Below, piece after piece: positions 36,949-46,517 of a DNA stretch of 64,000 bases. The DNA is taken from contig NZ_CP033365.1 of the NCBI RefSeq assembly GCF_013170825.1, forward strand, positions 6,894,001 through 6,958,000, in the 5' to 3' direction. The translations under genes and the position numbers were made by a program. Positions within the stretch are counted from its first letter, which is position 1. Every line of letters begins with the position of its first letter. This DNA comes from Mesorhizobium sp. NZP2298. GTDB taxonomy: Bacteria > Pseudomonadota > Alphaproteobacteria > Rhizobiales > Rhizobiaceae. Below the pieces are notes generated by a model. That model did not search any database and was not told where the DNA came from. It saw only the letters and a program-made list of their open reading frames with translations.

Positions 36949-38949
36949 TTATGCCTCCTCCTCATTGAGAACAGGAAACTCTGCTCTGGCGTAGAAGCCT
37001 AGCACGGGTCCGAGATCAAAGGTCGTTCCTGGCGCAAGGCGCCGGACGGACGTGGGCCATGTTTCGGTCGAGACGCCATCGATAGCTCGCGCCAGCGTGC
37101 TGGCGAATCGGGGCATCAGCGGTGCGAGTGTCTGCGCCAGGATCGCAGCGGCCGTCGTCTGAAGGGCGAGCGAAGTGCGGGTGCGGGCGGGATAGAGACG
37201 TCGCGCCGCTTCATAGTCTTGCGCCTGTCGGTAGACTACACAATCGCTCACGAAATCGCAGGCCAGCGCGGCCGCGCGCCGGACCGAGAAGCCATCGTCC
37301 GAATAGGCGCGTTCCATCGCCGCGCGATGGATCTCTATCCGAGCAAAGAAAGCGCGATCGGCGGGAGCCCAGTCGCCAGCATCGGGCACACAGCCGCCAA
37401 AGTTCTGCTTGATTTCCCCGTGCAGCGCATCAAGCCAATTCAGCCAGATTCCTTGGAACACCTCGTTCTCTGTGCGGCGTAGCGCGTCCAGCGTGAAGTT
37501 CGTCCGCTCACCTTCCGGGCGTGTCAGGCCCAAATGAAGACGTACGACATCGACTGTCTTTTGGCCCAGAACCTCTTTGCCCCAGACCGCATGGCTGCGG
37601 CTTGTCGAGAACTTCTGACCGTCGAGCAGGTAGAACTCGTTCACATGATACCGGATGCGCGGCGTCCAGTGGGAGAAGACCTCAGCATAAAGCGCCGGAT
37701 AAAGCAGGGCGTGGTAGAAGGAATTATCGAAGCCGAAGAAATGGACAATTTGCCAGTCCTTGCTGGGCAGGGCCGCATTCCAGTGTCGACCGAGCGATGT
37801 AGCTAGCGTCTGGATGTTGTAAAGAAAGCCAAACGCCATCTCTGGCCAGACCCAGGTCACCTGCCCCGGGAACCCCTCGGCCGGTAGCCCCCAGTCCGAC
37901 GGGTGGATGATGGGCACGGAAAAGTCGCCGCGTTGGCGTAGACGCGCGAAGAGGTCCATGATCCGAACGGGGGCGCCCGACGCCCTTAAATGCCGGTCGA
38001 TATTGTCGTAGCACCGTTCCAGCGCAAGTTCGGGACGGCGCACGGAGCCGACCACCGGCGCCTCGGCCGAGTGCCGCGACCGGACTGCATCTAGGTCGTG
38101 GCATAGGTTCGGTGCGCCGCATTCCTCGCAGATGTTGCCACCAGCGGAGCTGCCGCAATCGGGGCAGAGGCCGCTTACATCCGGCTCGTAAAGGTAGTCG
38201 CCTGTCACAGCATCGAAGAGCGCAGGGCTTTGGCGCAGATCTACCGCCGCGCTGCTCAGAAGACTACGGAAACACGCGGCTTGAAACTCTGCATAAGCGC
38301 TATCGCCCAAGGTGGGGAGGAAGCTGTGGACCTCACAGTCGAGAAGCGCAAGCGTGGCTCGAATCTCGTCGGCGTGGTGGCGCGCCACCTTTCCGGGCGT
38401 CGATTGATCGGCATCGGCACGCGTGGCGACGTAGCTCTGGTAATCGTCGCTTCCAGTCAGGTGATAGGCTTCGACCCCTTTCATGCGCAGGAAACGCGTG
38501 TAGACATCGGCGCCAAGATAAGGGCCAGAAAGATGCCCCAGATGCAGATCGCCATTAGGCGTCGGCGGCGTGGAGAAGACGAAGATCGGCCCGCGGGGAA
38601 TCGCGACCTGTGCAGCAGCTTCGAGGGCCGCCTTGCCGTCGCACCAGTAGACATCGACGAAGTTTAGGTTTTCGAGCCCATCGTTGTGCAGCACATGCGC
38701 TTCAAAAGGATGGAACAGAACGACATCGCCGGCTGCGACCGAGATTTCCCCAAGGTCGGTCCTGACCTTGCCCGCTCCAGACAGGACCACGAAGGCCTCG
38801 ATTTCGTCGTGCCGATGGGGCTCGGATGTGACGCCTGGTGCCACCTTGCCAAATGAAAACCCGGTGCCCGCGCTTCCCGTCCCAAGCGCAGCCATGTCGA
38901 TACCGAACACCCGCGACAGCTGCGTTCGAGAAAACGTGGATTTCCGCAT
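36949..38949 (-). CDS. Cupin/methionyl-tRNA-synthetase-like fusion (hydrazine synthetase type)
   Basis: A 666-residue two-domain protein. Residues 20-105 form a cupin with metal-binding HRH (45-47), E51 and H85 (SEPHRHDEIEAFVVLSG, FHPFEAHVLH). Residues 120-660 resemble class I methionyl-tRNA synthetase: HLGH at 136-139 in PNGDLHLGHLSGPYLGADVY, a zinc ribbon with Cys262, 265, 274 and 277 and the KMSKS-equivalent KFSTS at 446-450. This exact architecture is that of Spb40, Tri28 and PyrN, which activate an amino acid and join it to an N-hydroxylated lysine, the cupin then rearranging the ester to an N-N bond. A lysine/ornithine N-hydroxylase gene lies upstream on the same strand, as in those pathways. 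ATG 38949 has a GAGG site; 39033 is an alternative. Confidence 0.85.
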   Translation of the reverse strand: MRKSTFSRTQLSRVFGIDMAALGTGSAGTGFSFGKVAPGVTSEPHRHDEIEAFVVLSGAGKVRTDLGEISVAAGDVVLFHPFEAHVLHNDGLENLNFVDVYWCDGKAALEAAAQVAIPRGPIFVFSTPPTPNGDLHLGHLSGPYLGADVYTRFLRMKGVEAYHLTGSDDYQSYVATRADADQSTPGKVARHHADEIRATLALLDCEVHSFLPTLGDSAYAEFQAACFRSLLSSAAVDLRQSPALFDAVTGDYLYEPDVSGLCPDCGSSAGGNICEECGAPNLCHDLDAVRSRHSAEAPVVGSVRRPELALERCYDNIDRHLRASGAPVRIMDLFARLRQRGDFSVPIIHPSDWGLPAEGFPGQVTWVWPEMAFGFLYNIQTLATSLGRHWNAALPSKDWQIVHFFGFDNSFYHALLYPALYAEVFSHWTPRIRYHVNEFYLLDGQKFSTSRSHAVWGKEVLGQKTVDVVRLHLGLTRPEGERTNFTLDALRRTENEVFQGIWLNWLDALHGEIKQNFGGCVPDAGDWAPADRAFFARIEIHRAAMERAYSDDGFSVRRAAALACDFVSDCVVYRQAQDYEAARRLYPARTRTSLALQTTAAAILAQTLAPLMPRFASTLARAIDGVSTETWPTSVRRLAPGTTFDLGPVLGFYARAEFPVLNEEEA

Positions 38950-39267
38950 GACGAACCTCAGCTGTCGAAACAGTGGTCTCTTCGGCTGCCGACGCAACAG
39001 CATCTGCTGCAAGTTGCGAAGGCAGCCCGACACGTTGGCCCCCGTCAGAATAGTCCGGCTCTGGGCCCCAGGCGGGCGAAACTACGGGCGCCAGGAGGGC
39101 TTTAGGCGTCACAGAAGAGCGCCCGGCGACACCTTCACATCGACATACCGAAGCGTCGTGACGGACTGCAGGCGATGCTCCAGTAGCCGGCAATCAAAAC
39201 CATGCTCTCCGCGCATTTTTTTGGCGGCCGATCAGTTTCGTTTGCATTCCCGCCTGGTTCCGTGAGC
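38950..39267. other. Intergenic region between PhyH and cupin-MetRS genes
   Basis: A 318-bp gap within the minus-strand block. No separate gene, terminator or sigma54 site was found. The cupin-MetRS gene may therefore be read from the upstream promoter at 42539-42554. Confidence 0.45.
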
Positions 39268-40047
39268 TCAATCGCGATAGAAAATGCCGTTTGGGAGCTT
39301 GAGGTTGTCGAGATCAGCCACTTTGCCCTCTGGCGGATTAAGGGCGCGCTTAAGCACGTTATATTCAGCGCGGGTCGGTCCACCGGTTGAAGCACGCTGG
39401 AACACCAAGTAGAGCGTCCGCCGCGAACGATTGCTTTTATTCGGCTTCGAGTAATGCGGTGCATAATCGTCGAAGATGAAGATGTCGCCAGCCTTCCATA
39501 CTGCGGGTTCCCAGGAGAATGTTTCGGCGACCTCAGGATCAATCACCCCGCCGGCATCCATGGGAAATACCCCCTTCTTGTGGTTGCCGGGGCTGAAGAA
39601 AAGGCCACCATTGTCCGGGTCGGAATCGTCAATGCCTATGGCAACGATCGCATGGACCATCCGGTCGGGCAGCCTGTGTGGAATGTGATAAATGTCCTGA
39701 TGCGGGCGATAACCGCCGCTATCGGGATAGTGGAAGATCAGCAACTCCTTGAGTCTGCGCGAATCTTCGCCAAGCAAATCCTCGACCGCAGAGTTTATGC
39801 GCTGATCTTCTAGGAGGAGCAGACGCAATGGGTCATGGAAGTCCAGAAAATTCTCGGCCTTAGAGGTGATCTTTCGATCATCAGTCGTCTTCTCGAACCA
39901 CATGAGCCATTTATCATCGCTGACATCCCAGCGTGATATGTCTTCAACAAAGCTAGACATACCTTCCACAGCCGCGGGATCGAAGAACCTTTCGAGCCTG
40001 ACGTATCCGTCTTTCTGCCACTTTTCTCTGTGTGCATCGGTCAACAT
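39268..40047 (-). CDS. Phytanoyl-CoA dioxygenase (PhyH) family non-heme iron oxygenase
   Basis: A 259-residue PhyH-type 2-oxoglutarate/Fe(II) dioxygenase. It begins MLTDAHREKWQKDGYVRLER and has the iron-binding His-x-Asp in GGYRPHQDIYHIPHRL, the GLFFSPGNHKKGVFPMD turn, and the distal His in FIFDDYAPHYSKPNKSNRSR with the following Arg residues for 2-oxoglutarate. Such enzymes hydroxylate small molecules, for example EctD on ectoine. ATG 40047 is supported by AGGAGG nine bases upstream; 40083 has no such site. It sits between the N-hydroxylase/FAD genes and the cupin-MetRS gene, so it likely tailors the same metabolite. Confidence 0.82.
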   Translation of the reverse strand: MLTDAHREKWQKDGYVRLERFFDPAAVEGMSSFVEDISRWDVSDDKWLMWFEKTTDDRKITSKAENFLDFHDPLRLLLLEDQRINSAVEDLLGEDSRRLKELLIFHYPDSGGYRPHQDIYHIPHRLPDRMVHAIVAIGIDDSDPDNGGLFFSPGNHKKGVFPMDAGGVIDPEVAETFSWEPAVWKAGDIFIFDDYAPHYSKPNKSNRSRRTLYLVFQRASTGGPTRAEYNVLKRALNPPEGKVADLDNLKLPNGIFYRD

Positions 40048-40092
40048 GCGAAAAGCCTCCTGTTGGAAAGAGTGGTTGGTCAAACATTCCGG

Positions 40093-40809
40093 TTAGAGGC
40101 AGTCGGGCGCCGTCAGGGTGTGGGCCGGAGACGATACTCCACGGCATGCAGACGGCGACGCAAAGTGCGTTCCGCTCCGGGTGGATTGCAAGGCTTTGTT
40201 GTCCCTCCTCAATGGAGAGATCGCCCAGGCCCGTAAAGATCTATCGATCCGGTACGTCTGCATAGTAGTCACGGCCGAGCATGCTGTTGATGGTGCGACT
40301 GCCCGATAAGAGGACCTTTCGTGCAGCCTGACGCAACGCAAGTCGTGCGCCGCGCAAATGTTTGCGACAAGTTCCCGTTCGGGTCGGGCGATCAGGGAGG
40401 CACGTCGCTGGCATCGGGTCCATCGATGCTCCAAAAACGAGTATTGTCCGCACAAGTTCGGCGCTAGACTGCCCATCCGAGGCCAAGCCGGGTCCTCGGG
40501 TTCCCTAAGCTGGTCCCCATCACTTACCTCTCCTTCAGCCACCACACGCATCGCTACGGGCGGGAGGCCTCCGCTGACGGCCGACGCAGCCATGGCCGTT
40601 AGGGCCACTGGGCACTTTCGAGTGAGCGACCTTGTACGGTTTCGACGACCGTGGGGCAAATTCTCGCCCGCAGAATTAAGCGATGCGCCCATAGGTCCAA
40701 GGGCATGTTCAGTCACGATGAGTCCGGAGCGGGCTCCGGACTGCGCCGCGGCGGAGGCGGATAAAATTCCTTGGATGCCACCGCCGATGATCAGTAGTCG
40801 CTGAGTCAT
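40093..40809 (-). pseudogene. FAD-dependent amino-acid-oxidase-like protein, probably decayed
   Basis: The start overlaps the N-hydroxylase stop (ATGA at 40806-40809), showing a former or present operon. The first 50 residues are a Rossmann FAD fold: MTQRLLIIGGGIQGILSASA with GGGIQG, then GPMGASLNSAGEN as in glycine/D-amino-acid oxidases. Beyond about residue 55 I see no family motifs, only low-quality arginine-rich sequence, so frameshifts or deletions are likely. In the triacsin pathway an FAD oxidase of this kind (Tri27) releases hydrazinoacetate from the lysine-glycine hydrazine, and its place in the operon fits that role. Whether any function remains is unclear. Confidence 0.55.
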
Positions 40810-42365
40810 ATCCCGCTGCCCATTTCTTCGGCTACCGGGTCGGGCCAGCTCTCGACGGTGGTACGGCTGATAAAGCCAGGATGCTCAGGGTTCGCGCACG
40901 GCGCGCGCTGTAGAAGGCTGTCAAGAATGCGGCGAGCTCGCCAGGCCAGCAGGCTTAGGTTCGGATCGGCCAGCCCGCGCTGCCCGGGATTGGCGTTCTG
41001 TACGAAGATGCGTCTGTCACGCGGTCCGTCCCAGCACACCGAAAAATCCTCGTTGATGACCAACTCATTGTCGGTCTGTTGCAGCCGATCCGCCATCGGT
41101 TCCAAAAAGCTTGGCACGGCGTTCTCGTAACCGGTGGCCAGGATGACGATGTCGGCCGTGACTTCTTCGACGTCGCCCAAGCCGCGCTGCAGCGTCAACT
41201 TATGACCCGCGCCGGCGTTGATGCAGCGCGAAACGTTGCAACCCGGCCGCAGTGCGATGTCACATAGGTCTGGCTCAAGAAATTCGTGGCGATACAGCGC
41301 CTGGTAGACGGCGCGCAAAGTGCGATCCGAAATACCATCCGAGGCGAGCACGAAACGCCGCAGGAACAGCTTGCGCTGCGGCTCGCTCATTACCGCGAAA
41401 CGATCCGAAAAACAGGGCATGAACAACTCGTTTGTGAACGGGCTGTTGTCGAGGGGCAGGTAGTTTTCGCGCTGCGAGACCCAGGTGATCGAGGCAGGCC
41501 GCCGTTCTCTTGGCCCACCGACCAAATGCAACAGCACCTCGGCTCCCGACTGGCCTCCACCAACGATGCAAACATGTTTATGGCGCACCTCAGGATGGAT
41601 GTGCAGCAAATCGGATGAATGGAACAGGTTGCGTCCGATCCAGCCCTGAAATTGAGGGGGAATCCGCGCTTGCTTACCGATGCCGACCACTAGGTCTCTG
41701 GCACTGAGAACTGCATCGTCCGTCCGCACCCGAAACTCGCCATCATAGCGTATTTCGCGGACGGTCTCGCCGCCGCGCACAAGTGGGTTTCTGCGGAACG
41801 CCCAGTTCAGGTATTGTTCGAACTCAGCCCTGAGCACAGCATCGAACTGTGCATTCAGAAAGTGGTATAGACGCCCGTTCTCGTGCAGGTAGTTTATGAA
41901 CGTGTAGGCGGATCGCGGATTCACCAGCGTGACCAGATCCTTGATGTGGCTGACCTGGAGTTCTGAGGACTCGAATGCGCTGCCTGGATGCCAGCGGAAG
42001 TCGACTTGCCGATCCAAGAACAGTGCCCCGTGCCCAACCTGCTCATGGATCTGACACGCGAGGCTCAAATTGGACGGGCCAGCACCGATCCCAATGCAAG
42101 AGAGCTCCAGGTGCCTTGCTCCTGCTGACGCCTCCCAATCAGGCGCTGTACGCGGCGAATGTCGGCCATAGCCGGTCGGCTTGCCCTCCCCGCACGCATC
42201 ATCGACACCACAGGACTTGCAACAGTTTGTCCGGGCGTTCGTAGTATCGGGTGTGACGCCCGCGGATGCCGGCTCCGTGATGAGATCGGCACTCATGCCG
42301 ACGACATGTTGCGCGTGGCTGGCATCAAGACTCCCGCCTCGATGACCCGGAGTGGTCAGTGACAT
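40806..42365 (-). CDS. L-lysine/ornithine N-monooxygenase (IucD/SidA family)
   Basis: A 519-residue flavin N-hydroxylase. The FAD motif is CIGIGAGPSNLSLACQ (GIGAGPSN at 92-99); the substrate region includes FRWHPGSAFESSELQVSHIK and LVNPRSAYTFINYLHENGRL; the NADPH motif is VCIVGGGQSGAEVLLH (269-274); the LATGYEN motif is at 409-415. These enzymes hydroxylate the side-chain amine of lysine or ornithine, in siderophores or, as Spb38 and Tri26, before N-N bond formation. No siderophore synthetase or receptor is nearby; the cupin-MetRS gene is, favouring the hydrazine role. The first 86 residues, with CCKSCGVDDACGEG, are an extension of unknown role. A sigma54/NifA promoter lies about 170 bp upstream. 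Confidence 0.85.
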   Translation of the reverse strand: MSLTTPGHRGGSLDASHAQHVVGMSADLITEPASAGVTPDTTNARTNCCKSCGVDDACGEGKPTGYGRHSPRTAPDWEASAGARHLELSCIGIGAGPSNLSLACQIHEQVGHGALFLDRQVDFRWHPGSAFESSELQVSHIKDLVTLVNPRSAYTFINYLHENGRLYHFLNAQFDAVLRAEFEQYLNWAFRRNPLVRGGETVREIRYDGEFRVRTDDAVLSARDLVVGIGKQARIPPQFQGWIGRNLFHSSDLLHIHPEVRHKHVCIVGGGQSGAEVLLHLVGGPRERRPASITWVSQRENYLPLDNSPFTNELFMPCFSDRFAVMSEPQRKLFLRRFVLASDGISDRTLRAVYQALYRHEFLEPDLCDIALRPGCNVSRCINAGAGHKLTLQRGLGDVEEVTADIVILATGYENAVPSFLEPMADRLQQTDNELVINEDFSVCWDGPRDRRIFVQNANPGQRGLADPNLSLLAWRARRILDSLLQRAPCANPEHPGFISRTTVESWPDPVAEEMGSGI

Positions 42366-42538
42366 GCTTTCGCAGCCTATCCCTCATTGCAATTGGGCTC
42401 GGTTGCCCGCCTCGACCGTGATGAGCCGACCTTCGGCCTGCTTGGCGACCAGCTAGGGCACGGTCATGAGTGCGGCGACAGCATTTTTCCGTGGGTTTGA
42501 TCATAGAAGACATCCGCTGCTGGGTTCGGGAGGTCCCC

Positions 42539-42554
42539 TGCATCGAACGTGCCA
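42539..42554 (-). promoter_or_regulatory. Sigma54 -24/-12 promoter of the N-hydroxylase operon
   Basis: Read on the minus strand, TGGCACGTTCGATGCA matches TGGCACG-N4-TTGCA at all but one position. It is 174 bp upstream of the N-hydroxylase start, in the right direction, and 45 bp downstream of a NifA site. Confidence 0.75.
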
Positions 42555-42598
42555 GAGCAAAACATCAGCAAAAGCAACGGAAGGCAGGTTTGCGATCC

Positions 42599-42614
42599 TG
42601 TCGAGTACCCAACA
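42599..42614 (-). promoter_or_regulatory. NifA upstream activating sequence (TGT-N10-ACA)
   Basis: TGTCGAGTACCCAACA on the plus strand fits the symmetrical TGT-N10-ACA site. Its distance to the -24 element is shorter than at nifH here (about 90 bp) but close to that at iscN (64 bp). Confidence 0.65.
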
Positions 42615-42689
42615 TTGAGGCCGAAACCTTGCACCGGCGCCGATTTTTGCACGTAATCGTACTTTTCGACTTCATAGCGTTGCAGGCGC

Positions 42690-43620
<931 letters not shown>

Positions 43621-43710
43621 ACGTGAAAACACGATGACTTCGCGGGCATGTGCGTCTTGCCGTTTCAGGGACGTCGGCATTTCAGGCCCGCCGCGGTCAG
43701 CCGGCGTCAG

Positions 43711-44598
43711 TCAGGTCCTATCGTTTGGATCGGCAAATTCACACATCCTGCAAAGCAGAAAACCAGCCGCTCCATTCATGCGATCGACGATTTCGCAAAA
43801 AACTGGGCTTTTAAAGAGATCGTCATATTCGTCGCATAGAAGGTTGCCCAATACGTGACGCCGCTCAAAATCCATGGAGCAGAGAGTAACCTCGCCGTTT
43901 GGAAGGAGTACATTCCGATACTGCCGTTCGTCCACGCATATCAGCGCTCCGACGACTGGCTGCCGTGGTTCTACAATCTTAGGGTCTACGCTTCCACCCC
44001 TGCTGCTCACCGGTCGCGCGCGAACTAGGGCTTGGGCAGGGATAATGTCGGCGATATCGGGATGGGGCTCACCCAAAACCACGAATCGGATCGAAGGGAT
44101 GTCGGCGTCGACGAGTTGACCAACCAAATCGCGATACTTGTCTCCGACAAGGCGGCTATTCATGTGGGCGCCATCATCAAAAACATGAACCACGAATACC
44201 CCCAACCGCAGCGCCTGCAAGCGTTGTAGATCCCGCCCCTTCATTCCCACAAGCGTCGTGAAAATCCTGATGCCGTGGCCTTTGGCGGAAGCGTGCTCGA
44301 CCATTTCGGTGCAATCCGGATTGAGCCATGGCTCAGAATACCCGGCAAAACTAATGTCGACGGAGGCTGGTACGCGCGCCAGACAGCGCTTGAAATCTCC
44401 AAGACTAAGATGCTTCGTATCAGATACTTTTCTTTGCCGGTCAGCGAACTTGTCCTGCGGACAATATGAACATCCCACGATGCATCCTGTGGTCGTCGTT
44501 ATCTCCAAAACTCTGCCGGCTGGGATAGCAGAGCGCAGTTCCGGTAAAATCATTCGTTGTGACTCCCACTCGTCTTGGTCATGCATAACGTCCAGCAT
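43711..44598 (-). CDS. Radical SAM protein with C-terminal SPASM-like cysteines
   Basis: A 295-residue radical SAM enzyme. The cluster motif is GRVLEITTTTGCIVGCSYCP (CxxxCxxC); ASVDISFAGYSEPWLNPDCT provides the GG/SEP-like segment. C-terminal cysteines in GALICVDERQY, NGEVTLCSMDFERR and FLLCRMCEFADPN resemble a short SPASM/twitch domain binding an auxiliary cluster. Function is not recognisable; related proteins modify peptides or small molecules. It is co-directional with the N-hydroxylase operon but separated by the gmd remnant. ATG 44598 is chosen; the ribosome site is weak and 44736 is an upstream alternative. Confidence 0.7.
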   Translation of the reverse strand: MLDVMHDQDEWESQRMILPELRSAIPAGRVLEITTTTGCIVGCSYCPQDKFADRQRKVSDTKHLSLGDFKRCLARVPASVDISFAGYSEPWLNPDCTEMVEHASAKGHGIRIFTTLVGMKGRDLQRLQALRLGVFVVHVFDDGAHMNSRLVGDKYRDLVGQLVDADIPSIRFVVLGEPHPDIADIIPAQALVRARPVSSRGGSVDPKIVEPRQPVVGALICVDERQYRNVLLPNGEVTLCSMDFERRHVLGNLLCDEYDDLFKSPVFCEIVDRMNGAAGFLLCRMCEFADPNDRT

Positions 44599-44743
44599 GG
44601 TGTCTTTGGCTTCATGACACCGACGGTCAAGACAGTCCGAATGAGCCAGCCATCTCCGCCTGGGTTTCCTCAATCTGCCGAGCGGACTATCAACGAACTT
44701 TGGGCGCATCGGCGCGGCAGGGCGGCGCAACCGCAAAGTCGCG

Positions 44744-44802
44744 CGTCAGCCATTGCCAAAGGTGTAGCCGTGACCGTTGAGCGGGCGCGCCGCCGAGATG
44801 GC
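44744..44802 (-). pseudogene. Short fragment of the acdS 3' end
   Basis: GGTGTAGCC, ACCGTTGAGCG and GGCGCGCCGCCGAGATG reproduce the last 60 bases of acdS at 28588-28650, with a 2-base gap that breaks the frame. It abuts repeat R2 directly, so acdS or a copy of it once ended here. Confidence 0.75.
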
Positions 44803-44806
44803 GCAG

Positions 44807-45095
44807 CAGACCATCAATCGTCTCGCGTTCTTATGCGGTCAGCCCCCACTCAATATTGCCGCATCTCCAGCAAAGGCCGTGCCAGCGCGCTTAGCCGCAG
44901 CAACTGCACGAGTAGGCTTCGAGAAACCTCACGCCCAAGGCGGCCGGTGGTTTTGGACCAGACATGTTTTTTGTCGCTGTCAGCTTTTGGACATGCATTT
45001 CATACGCTTGAGGACAGACTTGGCTATCTCCCCTGCGGTAATGTTGGCGTCGGCTCATCATCTAGCATCATTTCGGCGCCGGCTGTGTGCGCGGA
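44807..45095. repeat. Imperfect direct repeat R2 (about 290 bp), right of the hydrazine block
   Basis: Counterpart of 36332-36620 in the same orientation. It begins immediately after the acdS fragment. It could be the scar of a duplication or of recombination that brought in the 8.2-kb block between the copies. Confidence 0.7.
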
Positions 45096-45748
45096 AGATC
45101 TACACGACCTGACCGCCGCGTGCAGGGACTGCCTGCCGGCTCATAGCTGATCTTTTCTCCTGAAGCCGGCGATGGGGCTAGGCCGTCGAGTGCGTGCTGC
45201 CGGATGCTGCGTATGCTGTTTGGCTAGACGGCGGATACCGCGTCACTTCCATATTTTCGCGACAGAGGTTTGGTGGCGTCGCAGGCCTTCTTGCTACATC
45301 ACCGCAGTGCTCGGGAATTCGTATCTGATCCGCGTGAGGCGAAGACCTTCTCTCCCGACTGGCTCGCCGAGGCCGTCTGTCCTGCGGGCACTGAACGATT
45401 TCTCATTTGGCATGGCGCATGCGTGTCGATCCGCAAACCCCGTCATGAGGACAAATCGGAGCTGGCCGCCACTCCACCTCCTCCTACCACGACGGCAGAC
45501 GGGAAGCAGCGCCTCAAATGAGGAACAAAATCACTTTACCTCGAATCTTGCCTCTCGATCACAACCGGAGCCATGGAACCGCGTCCGCGACCATCGCCTC
45601 GCGCCCCAAGGCAATTGCCCAGCGCAAATGGCTACGCGCGATTACGCCATGCATCCCTTACGAGGCTACGACAGCACCTCGGAGAGCCTCGCCGCCATCA
45701 TGCAGACCGATCTAAGCCCACCTGATCCAGCACAAAGGAATTTCAAAC
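45096..45748. other. No gene recognised; upstream region of adc
   Basis: No supported gene. TGGCATGGCGCATGCG at 45409-45424 has GG and GC at sigma54 spacing but several mismatches, and no NifA site was seen. Confidence 0.4.
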
Positions 45749-46492
45749 ATGCACCAAGATACCGTCCGTGGGAAAGCTTTCGCCATGCCCCTGACCAGCC
45801 CGGCCTACCCGGCCGGCCCATATCGCTTCCGCAACCGGGAGTATCTGATCATCACATATCGCACCGATCCGCAGAAACTGCGCGACCTTGTGCCGGAGCC
45901 GCTTCAGGTGTGCGAGCCTATGGTCAAGTTCGAGTTCATTCGCATGCCGGACTCGACGGGCTTCGGCGACTACACGGAAGGCGGACAGGTCATCCCTGTC
46001 TCCTTCTGTGGCCGCAGGGGGAGCTATACCCACTGCATGTTTCTCGACGACCATCCGCCGATAGCGGGCGGACGCGAGTTGTGGGGCTTTCCCAAGAAGC
46101 TCGCTAGCCCAACGCTCCGAACGGAGACGGATACCCTTGTTGGCACGCTGGACTACGGGCCGGTCCGCGTCGCGACGGGTACCATGGGCTACAAGCACCG
46201 AGCCGCCGACCTCGCGAGCGTGAGGGCCTCGCTCGCCGAACCGAACTTCCTCCTCAAAATTATCCCGCATGTCGACGGCACGCCGCGCATCTGTGAGCTC
46301 GTGGAATATCATCTAGAGAACGTCCATCTGAGGGGCGCCTGGACCGGCCCGGCAGCCCTGAACCTCTGGTCGCATGCGCTTGCTCCCGTCGCCGAACTGC
46401 CGGTGCTGGAAGTAGTCTCGGCAGTACACCTCGTCGCAGATCTCACGCTCGCGCTCGGGAAGGTCGTCCACGACTATCTCGCGGAAGCCTAG
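45749..46492 (+). CDS. adc: Acetoacetate decarboxylase
   Basis: A 247-residue ADC-family enzyme, the normal length. It includes [40 protein letters not shown] and [20 protein letters not shown] with the Schiff-base lysine in the PKKLA segment, and [20 protein letters not shown] near the C-terminus. The enzyme converts acetoacetate to acetone and CO2, or, in relatives, acts on other keto acids. AAAGGA precedes ATG 45749. A small gene follows after 25 bp. Its place next to nif genes suggests a bacteroid role, which is an inference. Confidence 0.9.
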   Translation: MHQDTVRGKAFAMPLTSPAYPAGPYRFRNREYLIITYRTDPQKLRDLVPEPLQVCEPMVKFEFIRMPDSTGFGDYTEGGQVIPVSFCGRRGSYTHCMFLDDHPPIAGGRELWGFPKKLASPTLRTETDTLVGTLDYGPVRVATGTMGYKHRAADLASVRASLAEPNFLLKIIPHVDGTPRICELVEYHLENVHLRGAWTGPAALNLWSHALAPVAELPVLEVVSAVHLVADLTLALGKVVHDYLAEA

Positions 46493-46517
46493 CCTCGCCA
46501 TCGGAAAGGAAGAAACC

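Noticed and set aside
36949..38949. Reading the MetRS-like protein as a second methionyl-tRNA synthetase
   Set aside because: The N-terminal cupin, the altered KMSKS motif (KFSTS) and the N-hydroxylase neighbour point to hydrazine synthesis rather than translation.
40806..42365. Reading the N-hydroxylase as a siderophore gene
   Set aside because: No siderophore synthetase, transporter or receptor is nearby, while a cupin-MetRS fusion is in the same operon.
45409..45424. Possible sigma54 promoter upstream of adc (TGGCATGGCGCATGCG)
   Set aside because: Three mismatches to conserved positions, 325 bp from the start, and no TGT-N10-ACA site nearby.
45172..46107. Plus-strand open frame of 311 codons
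   Set aside because: Its second half overlaps adc in another frame and the composition is that of a shadow frame; no family features.
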